Origin: Massilia sp. WG5
GTDB taxonomy: Bacteria > Pseudomonadota > Gammaproteobacteria > Burkholderiales > Burkholderiaceae_D
Assembly (NCBI RefSeq): GCF_001412595.2
Contig: NZ_CP012640.2
Location: 868,001 to 932,000 of the forward strand
Direction: 5' to 3'
Length of the DNA: 64,000 nt
Below are positions 19,138-29,261 of the stretch, piece by piece. The notes under the pieces are model-generated. The model worked only from the letters and a program-made list of their open reading frames with translations, was not told the DNA's origin and made no database searches. The first letter of the stretch is position 1. Each line of letters starts with the position of its first letter. Made by a program: the position numbers and the translations under genes.

Positions 19138-21323
19138 TGCTTGGCCCTTGCCTTGTGTAGTTTCTTGTAGCTGTCCATCAGGCGATGATGCCTGTCGAGG
19201 CCTTCGAGTTTCATGCTGGTCGGCGTCAGGCCGTGGAAGCGGACGCTGCCGTCCACCGATCCCAGCACCGCATCCATGCGCGGATTGCCGAACATGCGGC
19301 GGAAATTCGGCTCGTAATCGCTCAGTTCCATCTCGTCGTCGAGCACCACTTCCAGCACCGCGCTCAAGGCCTGGTAGAACAGGCGGCGCTCGACGGTGTT
19401 GTCGTTGTACTGCAGGAAGGCGCCGACCAGTTCCTGCGTTTCCTCGAACTGCTGCAGCGCGAGATTGATCAGCAGCCGCAGTTCGAGCACGGTCAACTGG
19501 CCCCAGTCGGTGTTCTCGTCGAACTCGATGCCGATCAGGCTGGCGATGTCGCCGTATTCGTCCAGCTCATTGTTTTCCAGGCGCTCCAGCAATGCGGCCA
19601 GGGCGTCGTCGTCGAGGCGGTGCAGGTTCAGAATGTCTTCGCGGAACAGCAGCGACTTGTTGGTGTTATCCCAGACCAGGTCTTCGACCGGATACACCTC
19701 CGAATAACCCGGCACCAGGATGCGGCAGGCCGTGGCGCCCAGCTCGTCGTACACGGCCATGTACACTTCCTTGCCCATGTCTTCGAGAATGCCGAGCAGG
19801 CTTGCCGCTTCCTCCGCGTTCGCGTTCTCGCCCTGCGCGCTGAAATCCCACTCGACGAAATCGTAGTCGGATTTCGCGCTGAAGAAGCGCCACGACACCA
19901 CGCCGCTGGAATCGATGAAGTGCTCGACGAAGTTGTACGGCTCGGTCACGGCTTCGCTGGCGAAGGTCGGCGGCGGCAGGTCGTTCAGGCCTTCGAAGCT
20001 GCGGCCCTGCAGCAGCTCCGTCAGGCTGCGCTCCAGCGCCACCTCGAAGCTCGGATGGGCGCCGAAGGACGCGAACACGCCGCCGGTGCGCGGATTCATC
20101 AGGGTCACGCACATCACCGGATACTGCCCGCCCAGCGAGGCGTCCTTGACCAGCACCGGGAAACCCTGCTCTTCCAGGGCCTGGATGCCGGCCACGATGC
20201 CCGGGTATTTCGCCAGCACTTCCTGGGGCACGTCGGGCAGCGCCAGCTCGCCTTCCAGGATCTCGCGCTTGACGGCCCGCTCGAAGATCTCGGACAGGCA
20301 CTGCACCTGGGCTTCGGCCAGCGTATTCCCGGCGCTCATGCCATTGCTGGCGTAGAGGTTTTCGATCAGGTTGGACGGGAAATACACGGTCTCGCCATCC
20401 GACTGCCGCACATAGGGCAGCGCGACGATGCCGCGCTCCACGTTGCCCGAGTTGGTGTCATACAGATGCGAGCCGCGCAGTTCGCCCTCGGGGTCGTAGA
20501 CCGCCAGGCAGTACTCGTCGAGGATCCCGGGCGGCAGCGCATCGCCAGGCCCGGGCTGGAACCAGCGCTCGTCCGGGTAATGCACGAAAGGCGCGTTGGC
20601 GATCTCTTCGCCCCAGTAGGCGCCGGCATAGAAGTGGTTATTGCTGATCCGCTCCAGGTACTCTCCCAGCGCCGAGGCCAGCGCGCTTTCCTTGGTCGCG
20701 CCCTTGCCGTTCGTGAAACACATCGGCGAATGCGCATCGCGGATATGCAGCGACCACACATTCGGCACGATATTGCGCCACGACGCGATTTCGATCTTGA
20801 TGCCCAGGTCCGCCAGCAGGCCGGACATGTTCGCGATGGTCTGCTCCAGCGGCAGGTCCTTGCCGGGGATATAGGTGCGCGTGTCGGCGGAGGGCTGCAG
20901 GGTCAGCAGGGCCTGCGCATCGGCGTCCAGGTTCTCGACCTCCTCGATCACGAACTCGGGGCCCTGCTGCACCACTTTCTTGACCGTGCAGCGCTCGATC
21001 GAGCGCAGGATGCCCTGGCGGTCCTTCTCGGAGATATCCGGCGGCAGCTCGACCTGGATCTTGAAGATCTGCTGGTAGCGGTTTTCGGGGTCGACGATAT
21101 TGTTCTGCGAGAGGCGGATATTCTCGGTCGTGATATCTCGTGTATTGCAGTACAACTTCACGAAGTAGGCTGCGCACAGCGCCGACGAGGCCAGGAAGTA
21201 GTCGAAAGGGCCCGGCGCCGAGCCGTCGCCCTTGTAGCGGATCGGCTGGTCGGCGATGACCGTGAAGTCGTCGAACTTGGCTTCGAGACGCAGCTTGTCG
21301 AGAAAGTTGACTTTAATTTCCAT
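19134..21323 (-). CDS. ycaO: OsmC-YcaO domain fusion protein
   Basis: The 729-residue protein has an N-terminal OsmC-like domain (about 1-145, with SALCAAYFVKLYC around the redox Cys) fused to a YcaO domain (about 155-560). The YcaO part begins RTYIPGKDLPLEQTIA and has ATP/Mg-binding acidic helices at SALGEYLERISNN and CLSEIFERAVKRE. A helical C-terminal extension follows. Stand-alone YcaO of Escherichia coli acts with RimO in beta-methylthiolation of ribosomal protein S12; other YcaO enzymes activate amide backbones with ATP. Start 21323 is chosen from family length. The gene is divergent from eutB. Confidence 0.88.
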   Translation of the reverse strand: MEIKVNFLDKLRLEAKFDDFTVIADQPIRYKGDGSAPGPFDYFLASSALCAAYFVKLYCNTRDITTENIRLSQNNIVDPENRYQQIFKIQVELPPDISEKDRQGILRSIERCTVKKVVQQGPEFVIEEVENLDADAQALLTLQPSADTRTYIPGKDLPLEQTIANMSGLLADLGIKIEIASWRNIVPNVWSLHIRDAHSPMCFTNGKGATKESALASALGEYLERISNNHFYAGAYWGEEIANAPFVHYPDERWFQPGPGDALPPGILDEYCLAVYDPEGELRGSHLYDTNSGNVERGIVALPYVRQSDGETVYFPSNLIENLYASNGMSAGNTLAEAQVQCLSEIFERAVKREILEGELALPDVPQEVLAKYPGIVAGIQALEEQGFPVLVKDASLGGQYPVMCVTLMNPRTGGVFASFGAHPSFEVALERSLTELLQGRSFEGLNDLPPPTFASEAVTEPYNFVEHFIDSSGVVSWRFFSAKSDYDFVEWDFSAQGENANAEEAASLLGILEDMGKEVYMAVYDELGATACRILVPGYSEVYPVEDLVWDNTNKSLLFREDILNLHRLDDDALAALLERLENNELDEYGDIASLIGIEFDENTDWGQLTVLELRLLINLALQQFEETQELVGAFLQYNDNTVERRLFYQALSAVLEVVLDDEMELSDYEPNFRRMFGNPRMDAVLGSVDGSVRFHGLTPTSMKLEGLDRHHRLMDSYKKLHKARAKQ

Positions 21324-21459
21324 CGAAGAAACTCTTGCTTGATTTAAGTAGCCGCTATTATCCGTTGTTTCGGAGGTGCGGCATAGGCCGGCGTCCGCCG
21401 CCGAAATGTGGCAGGATTCTCCAACACTTAGCGTTTGTGCAAGCGGAGCGGAACGAGCC

Positions 21460-22848
21460 ATGAGCCAGATCACCCACCTTGTCGGCAGCCGGACCTATAC
21501 CTTCGCCGGCCTGCGCGACTTGCTGGCGAAGGCCTCGCCGGCGCGCGCGGGCGACTACCTGGCCGGCGTCGCCGCCGGCAGCGCCGAGGAAAGGGTGGCG
21601 GCGCAGATGGCCCTGGCCGACCTGCCGCTCACGACTTTCCTGAACGAGTTGGTGGTCCCATACGAGACGGACGAGGTGACGCGCCTGATCGTCGACGGGC
21701 TCGATCCCGTGGCTTTCGCGCGGATCCGCCACCTGACCGTCGGCGCCTTCCGCGACTGGCTGCTGGGCGACGACGCCGACGGGCACGCGCTGGCGGCGAT
21801 CGCCCCCGGCGTCACGCCCGAAATGGCGGCCGCCGTCTCGAAGATCATGCGGATCCAGGACCTGGTGCTGGTCGCAAGCAAGTGCCGCGTGCTCACGCGC
21901 TTTCGCAATACCATCGGCCTGCCCGGCACCCTGTCGACGCGGCTGCAGCCCAACCATCCGCTCGACGACGCTTCCGGCATCGCGGCCAGCCTGTTCGACG
22001 GCCTGATGTACGGCAGCGGCGACGCCGTCATCGGCATCAATCCGGCCACCGACAACGTAGAACAGGTGATCACGCTGGTCGGGATGCTCGACGAGATCAT
22101 CGCCCGCTACGCGATTCCGACCCAGTCCTGCGTGCTCACGCATGTGACCAACACCATGGCCGCCATCGAACGGGGGGCGCCGGTGGATCTCGTGTTCCAG
22201 TCGATTGCCGGGACCCAGGCCGCGAACGCCAGCTTCGGCATCGACCTGGCGCTGCTGCGCGAAGCGCGCGAGGCCGCCCTGTCGCTGCGCCGCGGCACGC
22301 TGGGCGACAACGTGATGTACTTCGAGACCGGCCAGGGCAGCGCGCTGTCGAGCAACGCCAACCACGGCGTCGACCAGCAGACCGTCGAAGCGCGCGCCTA
22401 CGCGGTGGCGCGCGCCTTCCAGCCGCTGCTGGTGAATTCGGTGGTCGGTTTCATCGGCCCGGAGTACCTGTACGACGGCAAGCAGATCATCCGCGCCGGC
22501 CTCGAAGACCATTTCTGCGCCAAGCTGCTCGGCCTGCCGATGGGCGTCGACGTCTGCTACACCAACCACGCCGAGGCCGACCAGGACGACATGGACGTGC
22601 TGCTGACGATGCTGGGCGCGGCCGGCTGCACCTACGTGATGGGCGTTCCCGGCGCGGACGACATCATGCTGAACTACCAGACCACATCCTTCCATGACGC
22701 CCTGTACGCGCGCCGCGCGCTCGGCCTGACGCCGGCGCCGGAATTCCACGCCTGGCTGCGCGACATGGGAATCTTTACTGGCGACGGGCCGGCCACGCTG
22801 GGGCGCTCGGTGCCGGCGGCGTTCCAGCGCGCGCTGCAGCTTCCCTGA
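21460..22848 (+). CDS. eutB: Ethanolamine ammonia-lyase large subunit
   Basis: EutB is the catalytic subunit of the adenosylcobalamin-dependent lyase that splits ethanolamine into acetaldehyde and ammonia. The 462-residue protein matches EutB length and carries family stretches: [35 protein letters not shown] and [15 protein letters not shown]. The ATG follows GCGGAGCG. eutC begins 10 bases after its stop. No carboxysome-like shell genes, acetaldehyde dehydrogenase or EutR are nearby, so this is the minimal non-microcompartment form. Confidence 0.95.
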   Translation: MSQITHLVGSRTYTFAGLRDLLAKASPARAGDYLAGVAAGSAEERVAAQMALADLPLTTFLNELVVPYETDEVTRLIVDGLDPVAFARIRHLTVGAFRDWLLGDDADGHALAAIAPGVTPEMAAAVSKIMRIQDLVLVASKCRVLTRFRNTIGLPGTLSTRLQPNHPLDDASGIAASLFDGLMYGSGDAVIGINPATDNVEQVITLVGMLDEIIARYAIPTQSCVLTHVTNTMAAIERGAPVDLVFQSIAGTQAANASFGIDLALLREAREAALSLRRGTLGDNVMYFETGQGSALSSNANHGVDQQTVEARAYAVARAFQPLLVNSVVGFIGPEYLYDGKQIIRAGLEDHFCAKLLGLPMGVDVCYTNHAEADQDDMDVLLTMLGAAGCTYVMGVPGADDIMLNYQTTSFHDALYARRALGLTPAPEFHAWLRDMGIFTGDGPATLGRSVPAAFQRALQLP

Positions 22849-22858
22849 AGGAGACGAC

Positions 22859-23671
22859 ATGCAGGACCTGGACCCATGGCAGGCCTTGCGGCAGCTCACC
22901 GCCGCCCGCATCGGCCTCGGGCACACCGGCATCAGCCAGCCCACCCGCGCCCAGCTCGAATTCCAGCTGGCGCATGCGCGTGCGCGCGATGCCGTGCACG
23001 AGACCCTCGATACCGGGACCCTGCATGCGGCCCTGACGGAAGCGCTGGCGCAGGCCTGGCCGGACCAGCCCGCCCCGCTGCTGCTGCACAGCGCGGCGGC
23101 GGACCGCCATGTCTACCTGCAGCGGCCCGATCTCGGGCGCCGCCTGAATGCGCCATCGCGCGAGCGCCTCTGCGCCCTGGGCGACGACACGGCGCAGGAA
23201 GCGCCCCCTGACCTGGCGCTGGTGGTCGCGGACGGCCTGTCGGCCCTCGCCATCAGCCGGAACGCCGCGCCCTTCCTGCAGGCGCTGGGGATGCGCCTGG
23301 ACCGGTCGGCATGGCGGCTCGCGCCCCTGGCGATCGTCGAGCAGGGCCGCGTGGCGATCGGCGACGAGATCGGCGAACTGCTGGGCGCGAAGATGGTGGT
23401 GGTCCTGATCGGCGAACGGCCGGGCCTGAGCGCGCCCGACAGCATGGGGCTGTACATCAGCTGGGCGCCGCGGGTCGGGCTGACCGACGAGCGCCGCAAC
23501 TGTATCTCGAACGTCAGGCCGGCGGGCCTGGGCGTCACTGAAGCGGCCGACAAGCTTTGCTGGCTGCTCGGCGAGGCGCGCCGGCTGCAGCTGACCGGCG
23601 TCCGGCTCAAGGATGAGACGGGGGCCGGCAGCCCGCCGCTGGCTGCCGAGCGGCGGCCTTTCCTGCTTTGA
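22859..23671 (+). CDS. eutC: Ethanolamine ammonia-lyase small subunit
   Basis: EutC pairs with EutB and helps form the adenosylcobalamin site. The 270-residue protein has the typical start ([18 protein letters not shown]) and the conserved [15 protein letters not shown] and [17 protein letters not shown] segments. GGAGACGAC precedes the ATG, and the short distance from eutB implies one operon. The gene converges on the arabinose-locus LysR gene across 49 bases without a visible terminator. Confidence 0.95.
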   Translation: MQDLDPWQALRQLTAARIGLGHTGISQPTRAQLEFQLAHARARDAVHETLDTGTLHAALTEALAQAWPDQPAPLLLHSAAADRHVYLQRPDLGRRLNAPSRERLCALGDDTAQEAPPDLALVVADGLSALAISRNAAPFLQALGMRLDRSAWRLAPLAIVEQGRVAIGDEIGELLGAKMVVVLIGERPGLSAPDSMGLYISWAPRVGLTDERRNCISNVRPAGLGVTEAADKLCWLLGEARRLQLTGVRLKDETGAGSPPLAAERRPFLL

Positions 23672-23720
23672 CGATGCCTCTCCCGGTAGACGCCCGGCCG
23701 GCAAACCTCAGTCCATCTCC

Positions 23721-24665
23721 TCAGTACATCTCCACCGCCGCCGCCTTCACCGCACGCAGCAGCAGGTCGGCGCCCGGCGACAGCAGGTGGTCGCGCTGGC
23801 GGATGATGCCGAAGGCGTCCATCTTGCAGGGCAGCTCGATGGGCAGGATGCGCATCACGTTCAGGGAGGCGTAGTACTGGGCCACCTCGAGCGGCATCAC
23901 GTGCAGCGAATCGGTCTGCTGCAGCAGCGCAGTGATGATCAGGAGCGCCGTGGTGTCGACCACGTTGGCCGGCGGCTCCAGTCCCGCCCTGCGGAACATC
24001 ATGTCGAAACGGTAGCGCAGGATGCTGCCGTGCGGCGGCAGGATCCAGGGCAGCGGCGCGATGTCCTTCAGCGCCAGCGTCCCGCTTGCCTGGAGCAGCG
24101 GATGGCCGGGGCGCACGACCGCGCAGGCCGGCTCCTCGGTCAGCTCTTCGTAGATCAGGCCCGTCGTGTCGATAGTGTCGAAGATGCGGCCGATCATGAA
24201 GTCGAGGGTGCCGTGCTGGAGCTTGTCGAGCAGGACGTTGCTGGCCTCGAGCTGCACGCCGATGCGCAGCAGGGGCGCCTCTTCCTTGACCCGCGCGATG
24301 GCGCGCGGCAGCAGGGCCATCGCCGGCGTCATGATCACGCCCACCTCGACCTGGCCCGTCAGGCCGGCCTTCAGGGTGACGATGTCGTCGTGCGCCAGCG
24401 CCAGGCTGGTGAGCGCCATGCGCGCGTGGCGGATCATGGTCTCGCCGTAGATGGTCGGCTCCATGCCGCGCGGCAGGCGCTCGAACAGCTTCACGTCCAG
24501 CATCTCCTCCAGGTCCTTGATCTGCTTGGACGCGGCGGGCTGGGTCATGTGCAGCTCGTCGGCCGCACGGTGGATGTTGCGGTAGTCGTCGAGGGCGATC
24601 AGCAGCAGGAGTTGGCGCGTCTTCAGGCGCGCCTTGAGGAACCAGTTGGGGTTGGGCGTATCCAT
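23721..24665 (-). CDS. GbpR-like LysR regulator, candidate regulator of the arabinan/arabinose regulon
   Basis: The 314-residue LysR protein resembles the GbpR branch known from sugar-binding-protein control in Agrobacterium and Azospirillum: FLKARLKTRQLLLLIALDDY, HMTQPAASKQIKDLEEML, and a long effector domain ending AVKAAAVEMY. It is the last gene of the furanose ABC operon, 27 bases after a GH43 gene. Five promoters across the locus share a dyad centred near -66 plus a half-site at -35, the usual geometry for LysR activators. This makes it the best candidate for the common regulator. That link is inferred. Confidence 0.88.
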   Translation of the reverse strand: MDTPNPNWFLKARLKTRQLLLLIALDDYRNIHRAADELHMTQPAASKQIKDLEEMLDVKLFERLPRGMEPTIYGETMIRHARMALTSLALAHDDIVTLKAGLTGQVEVGVIMTPAMALLPRAIARVKEEAPLLRIGVQLEASNVLLDKLQHGTLDFMIGRIFDTIDTTGLIYEELTEEPACAVVRPGHPLLQASGTLALKDIAPLPWILPPHGSILRYRFDMMFRRAGLEPPANVVDTTALLIITALLQQTDSLHVMPLEVAQYYASLNVMRILPIELPCKMDAFGIIRQRDHLLSPGADLLLRAVKAAAVEMY

Positions 24666-24692
24666 CAATACATCATATCATTCTGGATAGCA

Positions 24693-25655
24693 TCACTTGC
24701 ACATCGGCGAGGGGTTGGCGGCCGGGCCCTGTGCGGTCTGCGCAACCGGCAGGATGCTGCCGTCCGGCCCGTAGTGCAGCTCCTCGACCGCCACCGAACG
24801 GCGGAACTCGCCGCCGCCGGGCAGCTTGCCGTTGTGGTAGAAGATGTAGGACTTGCCGTTGAAGTCGACGATCGCCTGGTGGATGGTCTTGACATTGCTG
24901 TTCTGCTCCATGATCACGCCGCCGAAGGACCAGGGTCCGGTCGCACTCGGGCCGCTCATGTACACCGTCTCTTCCGGGAATTTGCGCGAATACGAGAGGT
25001 AATACTTGCCGGCGTGCTTGTGCAGGTAGGAGGCTTCGGTAAAGGCTTCCAGGCCCACCGTGTGGATCGGGCCGTCCAGCTCGATCATGTTGGCCTTCAG
25101 CTTCGCGTACTTCATCACCGTGTTCCCCCAGTACAGGTAGGCCTGGCCGTCGTCGTCGACGAACACGGCGGGGTCGATGTCGTCCCAGGCGATCGGGGTC
25201 TCGCGGGTCATGTCGTTGGTGACCAGGGCAGAGCCGCGCGCATCGACGAAGGGGCCGGTCGGGCTGCTCGACACCGCCACGCCGATCGCCTTGCCGGGAA
25301 TGGTCTTGTGGTCGACCGTGGTGTAGAGGTAGTACTTGCCGTTGCGCTTCGTGATGTCGCTCGCCCAGGCATCGCGGCCGGCCCAGGCGAAGATCGTGTA
25401 CGGCACCGGGTCCGGATGCTCGGTCCAGTGCTTCATGTCGCAACTCGAAAAGACGCGCCACTCGTTCATCAGGTAGTCCTTGCCGCCCTCCCTGGCTTCG
25501 TCGTGGCCGACATACAGGTAGACGCGGCCATTGTCGACCAGGGCCGCGGGATCGGCAGTATAGATCTTGCTGGTGATGGGATTCGCGGCCTGGGCGAGCG
25601 CGCTCACGGCCAGCAGCAGTGTTGGCAAAAGCGCCGGCAAGGCATGTTTCAACAT
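24693..25655 (-). CDS. GH43 family glycosidase, exported
   Basis: The 320-residue protein has a signal peptide (to about residue 24) and the five-blade propeller motifs of GH43: catalytic-base Asp35 (TADPAAL), the pKa-tuning Asp in DIDPAVFVDDDG, and an acid Glu in FTEASYLHKH. GH43 members act on arabinan, arabinoxylan or xylo-oligosaccharides; the exact specificity is not readable. It lies within the ABC transporter operon, so it probably releases the sugar that the transporter imports. GGAGACCCT precedes the ATG. Confidence 0.85.
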   Translation of the reverse strand: MLKHALPALLPTLLLAVSALAQAANPITSKIYTADPAALVDNGRVYLYVGHDEAREGGKDYLMNEWRVFSSCDMKHWTEHPDPVPYTIFAWAGRDAWASDITKRNGKYYLYTTVDHKTIPGKAIGVAVSSSPTGPFVDARGSALVTNDMTRETPIAWDDIDPAVFVDDDGQAYLYWGNTVMKYAKLKANMIELDGPIHTVGLEAFTEASYLHKHAGKYYLSYSRKFPEETVYMSGPSATGPWSFGGVIMEQNSNVKTIHQAIVDFNGKSYIFYHNGKLPGGGEFRRSVAVEELHYGPDGSILPVAQTAQGPAANPSPMCK

Positions 25656-25674
25656 AGGGTCTCCAATTTCTTCA

Positions 25675-26655
25675 TTATTTTGCGCGTCCGCCCATCACCC
25701 GCTGCACCACGCAGAAGACGAACAGCAGCGCGCCGATCACGATCCTGGTCCACCACGAACTGAGCGTGCCGTCGAAGGCGATCAGGGTCTGGATCGCGCC
25801 CAGCACCAGCACGCCCGACAGGCTGCCTGCGATATAGCCGTAGCCGCCGCTCAGCAGCGTGCCGCCGATGACGACCGCGGCGATCGCATCCAGCTCGATC
25901 CCCTGCCCGTGCAGGCCGTAGCCGGACAGCATATAGAAGGAGAACAGCAGGCCGCCCAGGGCCGCGCAGAATCCGCTCAGGGCATACACCGCCACGCGGG
26001 TGGCGCCGACATTCAGTCCCATCATCGCCGCCGACTGCTCGTTGCCGCCGACCGCATACACTGCCCTGCCGAAGGCCGTGAAATGGGCCAGCCAGACCGC
26101 CAGCAGCAGCACCACCAGCGCGATGATGGCGCCCGGCGACAGGAAGCCGCCCAGGAAGGGCACCTGGGTTTGCGAGAGCGCCACGAAGAAGGGCTGGTCG
26201 ATGGTGATCGACTGGATGCTGATCAGGTAGCACAGCCCGCGCGCCAAGAACATGCCCGCCAGGGTGACGATGAAGGGCTGCAGCCGGAACAGGTGGATCA
26301 CCAGGCCCTGCGCGGCCCCGAAACCGGCGCCCATCAACAGCACCGCGGCGATCGCCAGCGCCGGGTGCCAGTGCGCGCTCTGCAGCAGCCAGGCCGTCAC
26401 CATGGTCGACAGGGCCAGCACCGAGCCCACCGACAGGTCGATGCCGCCCAGCAGGATCACGAAGCCCATGCCGATCGCCAGCACCAGCAGGAAGGCATTA
26501 TCGATCAGCAGGTTGAAGATCACCTGCAGCGACAGGAAGCCCGGATAGGCCGCGCCGCCGATCCCCAGCATGGCCAGCAACAGGACCACCGTCACCATCG
26601 AGGTGAACCAGGGCGCCGACGAGATCCCGCGGGCGCCGCTTGCCATGCCATTCAT
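25675..26655 (-). CDS. yjfF: YjfF-type sugar ABC transporter permease
   Basis: The 326-residue inner-membrane permease of the ribose/galactofuranose (BPD_transp_2) family has eight to ten hydrophobic segments. They include LLGGIDLSVGSVLALSTMVT, the conserved GGIDLSVG permease motif. Its order and pairing with a second permease follow the YtfQRT-YjfF galactofuranose transporter. The ATG overlaps the preceding permease stop by four bases. In this locus the likely substrate is L-arabinofuranose. Confidence 0.87.
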   Translation of the reverse strand: MNGMASGARGISSAPWFTSMVTVVLLLAMLGIGGAAYPGFLSLQVIFNLLIDNAFLLVLAIGMGFVILLGGIDLSVGSVLALSTMVTAWLLQSAHWHPALAIAAVLLMGAGFGAAQGLVIHLFRLQPFIVTLAGMFLARGLCYLISIQSITIDQPFFVALSQTQVPFLGGFLSPGAIIALVVLLLAVWLAHFTAFGRAVYAVGGNEQSAAMMGLNVGATRVAVYALSGFCAALGGLLFSFYMLSGYGLHGQGIELDAIAAVVIGGTLLSGGYGYIAGSLSGVLVLGAIQTLIAFDGTLSSWWTRIVIGALLFVFCVVQRVMGGRAK

Positions 26656-27698
26656 GCCGGCCTCCTTTTGATGAGCTGCTTAAATTCCCCCGACTGCGAG
26701 ATGCAGACGACGAACACGACGATGGATTTGACGACCATGTTCACCTCGGGCGGCACGCCCAGCGAGTAGATGGTGTAGGTGAGCGTCTGGATGATCAGCG
26801 CGCCGACCATGCTGCCCACCAGGCTGAATTTGCCGCCCGCGAGCGAGGTGCCGCCCAGCGTCACGGCCAGGATCGCATCCAGCTCCAGCAGCAGGCCGGC
26901 GTTGTTGGCGTCCGCGCTCTTGATGTTGGAGGTAATCAGCATTCCCGCCAGCCCGGCGCAGGCGCTGCAGAACACGTACACGAAGACGATCAGCGTGGCG
27001 GTGCGCAGGCCGGCCAGGCGCGCCGCCACCGGATTGATGCCGACCGCCTGGATGAACAGCCCGAGCGCAGTCTTCTTCATCAGGATCATCGTCAGCGCGA
27101 ACACCGCCGCCACCACGTACAGCGAGAACGGCAGGCCCGCCAGGTAGCCGCTGCCCAGGAAGAAGAAGGGTTTGTAATAGACGGTGACGATCTGGCCGTC
27201 GGTCAGCAGCTGCGCCAGGCCGCGCCCGGCCACCATCAGGATCAGGGTCGCGACGATGGGCTGCAGCTTGACGCCCGCCACCAGCACGCCGTTCCACAGG
27301 CCGCACAGCAGCGCCACGCCCAGGCCCGCCGCCAGCGCCATGCCCATCGGCGCGTCGACGGTCGCGCCGCCGATCAGCATCGCCGCGACGGTGCCGGACA
27401 GCGCGACCACCGCGCCCACCGAGATGTCGATGCCGCGGGTGGCGATCACCAGCGTCATGCCGAGCGCCGCCAGCATCAGCGGCGCCGCGCGGTTCAGGAT
27501 ATCGACCAGGGCGCCGTACAGGTGACCATCCTTGAGTTCGAGACGGAAGAAGCCCGGCACCAGGATGCTGTCGACGAGCAGCAGCACCAGCAGCGCGGCG
27601 ACGGGGCGCAGCAGCGGGTGCTGGAGCAGGACGGTCTTCATCGATACGGCGGGTTCTGCTGCCGGCTTGGCGAGCGTGGGATCGACACGTGCGTTCAT
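26652..27698 (-). CDS. ytfT: YtfT-type sugar ABC transporter permease
   Basis: The 348-residue permease has the same family core (ATRGIDISVGAVVALSGTVA) and a longer N-terminal cytoplasmic leader of about 25 residues. It forms a heterodimeric channel with the YjfF-type permease. The start overlaps the ATPase stop by four bases (ATGA), so the whole transporter is translationally coupled. Confidence 0.88.
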   Translation of the reverse strand: MNARVDPTLAKPAAEPAVSMKTVLLQHPLLRPVAALLVLLLVDSILVPGFFRLELKDGHLYGALVDILNRAAPLMLAALGMTLVIATRGIDISVGAVVALSGTVAAMLIGGATVDAPMGMALAAGLGVALLCGLWNGVLVAGVKLQPIVATLILMVAGRGLAQLLTDGQIVTVYYKPFFFLGSGYLAGLPFSLYVVAAVFALTMILMKKTALGLFIQAVGINPVAARLAGLRTATLIVFVYVFCSACAGLAGMLITSNIKSADANNAGLLLELDAILAVTLGGTSLAGGKFSLVGSMVGALIIQTLTYTIYSLGVPPEVNMVVKSIVVFVVCISQSGEFKQLIKRRPA

Positions 27699-29254
27699 GC
27701 TGCCTCCCCTGCGGCTTCTCCCGCCGTGTCTCCCGCGATCACGCGCAGCACCGAGGTCTCGTCGAGCTCACCGCGCCGGTATTCGCCGCAGGCCCTGCGG
27801 TCGCGCATGACGACCATCCGGTCGGACACGCGCAGCACTTCCGGCAGCTCGGACGAAATGAACAGAATCGACATGCCCTTGCGGCACAACTTGCTGACGT
27901 AATCCATGATCTCCTGCTTGGCGCGCACGTCGATGCCGCGCGTCGGTTCGTCGAGGATGAGCAGGCCCGGCTCGGTGGCCAGCCAGCGCGCCAGAAGCAC
28001 CTTCTGCTGGTTGCCGCCCGAGAGCGAGCCGATGGGCGTCTCGATGCTGGCGGTCTTGATGCCCAGCCAGCTGACATAGTCGGTGGCCAGCTGCTGCTGG
28101 CGTTTGAGCGGAATCGCGCGCCACAGGCCGAGGCGCGCCTGCAGCGCGAGGATCAGGTTCTCGCGTACCGACAGCGGCAGGATCGCGCCCTCGTGCTTGC
28201 GGTCTTCCGAGCAGAAAGCGATGCCCTCGGCGATCGCGTCGCGCGGATTGGCGAAGCCGACCTGCCGGCCGTTCACCTCGATATTGCCGCCGTCCGCCTT
28301 GTCGGCGCCGAACAGCAGGCGCGCGGTTTCGGTGCGGCCCGAGCCGAGCAGGCCGGCAAGGCCCAGCAGCTCGCCGCGGTGAAGGTCCAGGTCGACCGGC
28401 GCCAGCACGCCCTTGCGCGCGATCCCGCGGGCGCGCAGGAAGACCTCGCCGATCTCGGCCGGCCCGTTTGCCTGCGCGCCGCCGTCCGCATTGTCGGCAT
28501 CGGCATCGGCCGGCGCGCCGATCATCCTGTTCACCAGACTGAGGCGCGACAGCGCGGCACAGGGATATTCGCCTTCGCGCTCGCCATTGCGCATCACGGT
28601 GATGCGGTCCGAGATCGCATACGTCTGGTCGAGGAAGTGCGTGACGAACAGGATCGCCATCCCCTCCTCGCGCAGCCGGCGCAGGACGCCGAACAGGGTC
28701 TGCACCTCGGCCTCGTCCAGGCTGGAAGTCGGTTCGTCCAGGATCAGCACCTTCGACTTGCCGAGCAGCGCGCGCGCGATCGCGACCATCTGCTGGATCG
28801 CCAGCGGATACTCGCCCAGCGGCCTGGCGACGTCGACGTCGATCTGCAGTCGCTGCAGCAGATCGAGGGCCTGGCTGCGCATCGCGCGCCAGTCGACCAT
28901 GCCGAAGCGGCGCGGATAGCGGCCGATGAAGATGTTCTCCGCCACCGACAGGTTCGGGCACAGGTTCACTTCCTGGTAGACGGTGCTGATGCCCAGGTTC
29001 TGCGCTTCCTGCGTGGAGCGCGGGCGGATTGCCCGGCCGTCCAGCAGGATGCTGCCGCCGTCGGGCTGGTAGACGCCGGTGAGGACCTTGATCAGCGTGG
29101 ACTTGCCCGCGCCGTTCTGGCCCATCAGCGTGTGGACTTCGCCCGAAAAAAGGCGCAAGCCTGCGTCCGACAGCGCCTTCACCCCCGGGAACTGCTTGTG
29201 AATGCCCGTCACCTCGAGGACGGGCGTCCGCATTGTTGAACTGAGGTCGACCAT
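27695..29254 (-). CDS. ytfR: Sugar ABC transporter ATP-binding protein, YtfR type
   Basis: The 519-residue protein contains two tandem ABC domains. The first (about 10-250) has Walker A GQNGAGKST and Walker B LILDEPTSSLD; the second (about 265-505) has a degenerate Walker A (GLLGSGRTE), the signature SGGNQQKVLLARWL and Walker B LLILDEPTRGID. This is the layout of RbsA/AraG/YtfR proteins. It energises import with the two permeases. It starts 7 bases after the binding-protein stop, with only a weak ribosome site. Confidence 0.93.
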   Translation of the reverse strand: MVDLSSTMRTPVLEVTGIHKQFPGVKALSDAGLRLFSGEVHTLMGQNGAGKSTLIKVLTGVYQPDGGSILLDGRAIRPRSTQEAQNLGISTVYQEVNLCPNLSVAENIFIGRYPRRFGMVDWRAMRSQALDLLQRLQIDVDVARPLGEYPLAIQQMVAIARALLGKSKVLILDEPTSSLDEAEVQTLFGVLRRLREEGMAILFVTHFLDQTYAISDRITVMRNGEREGEYPCAALSRLSLVNRMIGAPADADADNADGGAQANGPAEIGEVFLRARGIARKGVLAPVDLDLHRGELLGLAGLLGSGRTETARLLFGADKADGGNIEVNGRQVGFANPRDAIAEGIAFCSEDRKHEGAILPLSVRENLILALQARLGLWRAIPLKRQQQLATDYVSWLGIKTASIETPIGSLSGGNQQKVLLARWLATEPGLLILDEPTRGIDVRAKQEIMDYVSKLCRKGMSILFISSELPEVLRVSDRMVVMRDRRACGEYRRGELDETSVLRVIAGDTAGEAAGEAA

Positions 29255-29261
29255 GGCCGAC

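Noticed and set aside
21324..21459. Cobalamin riboswitch upstream of eutB
   Set aside because: The gap is only 136 bases and shows no recognisable B12-box or the extended folded leader such a switch needs.
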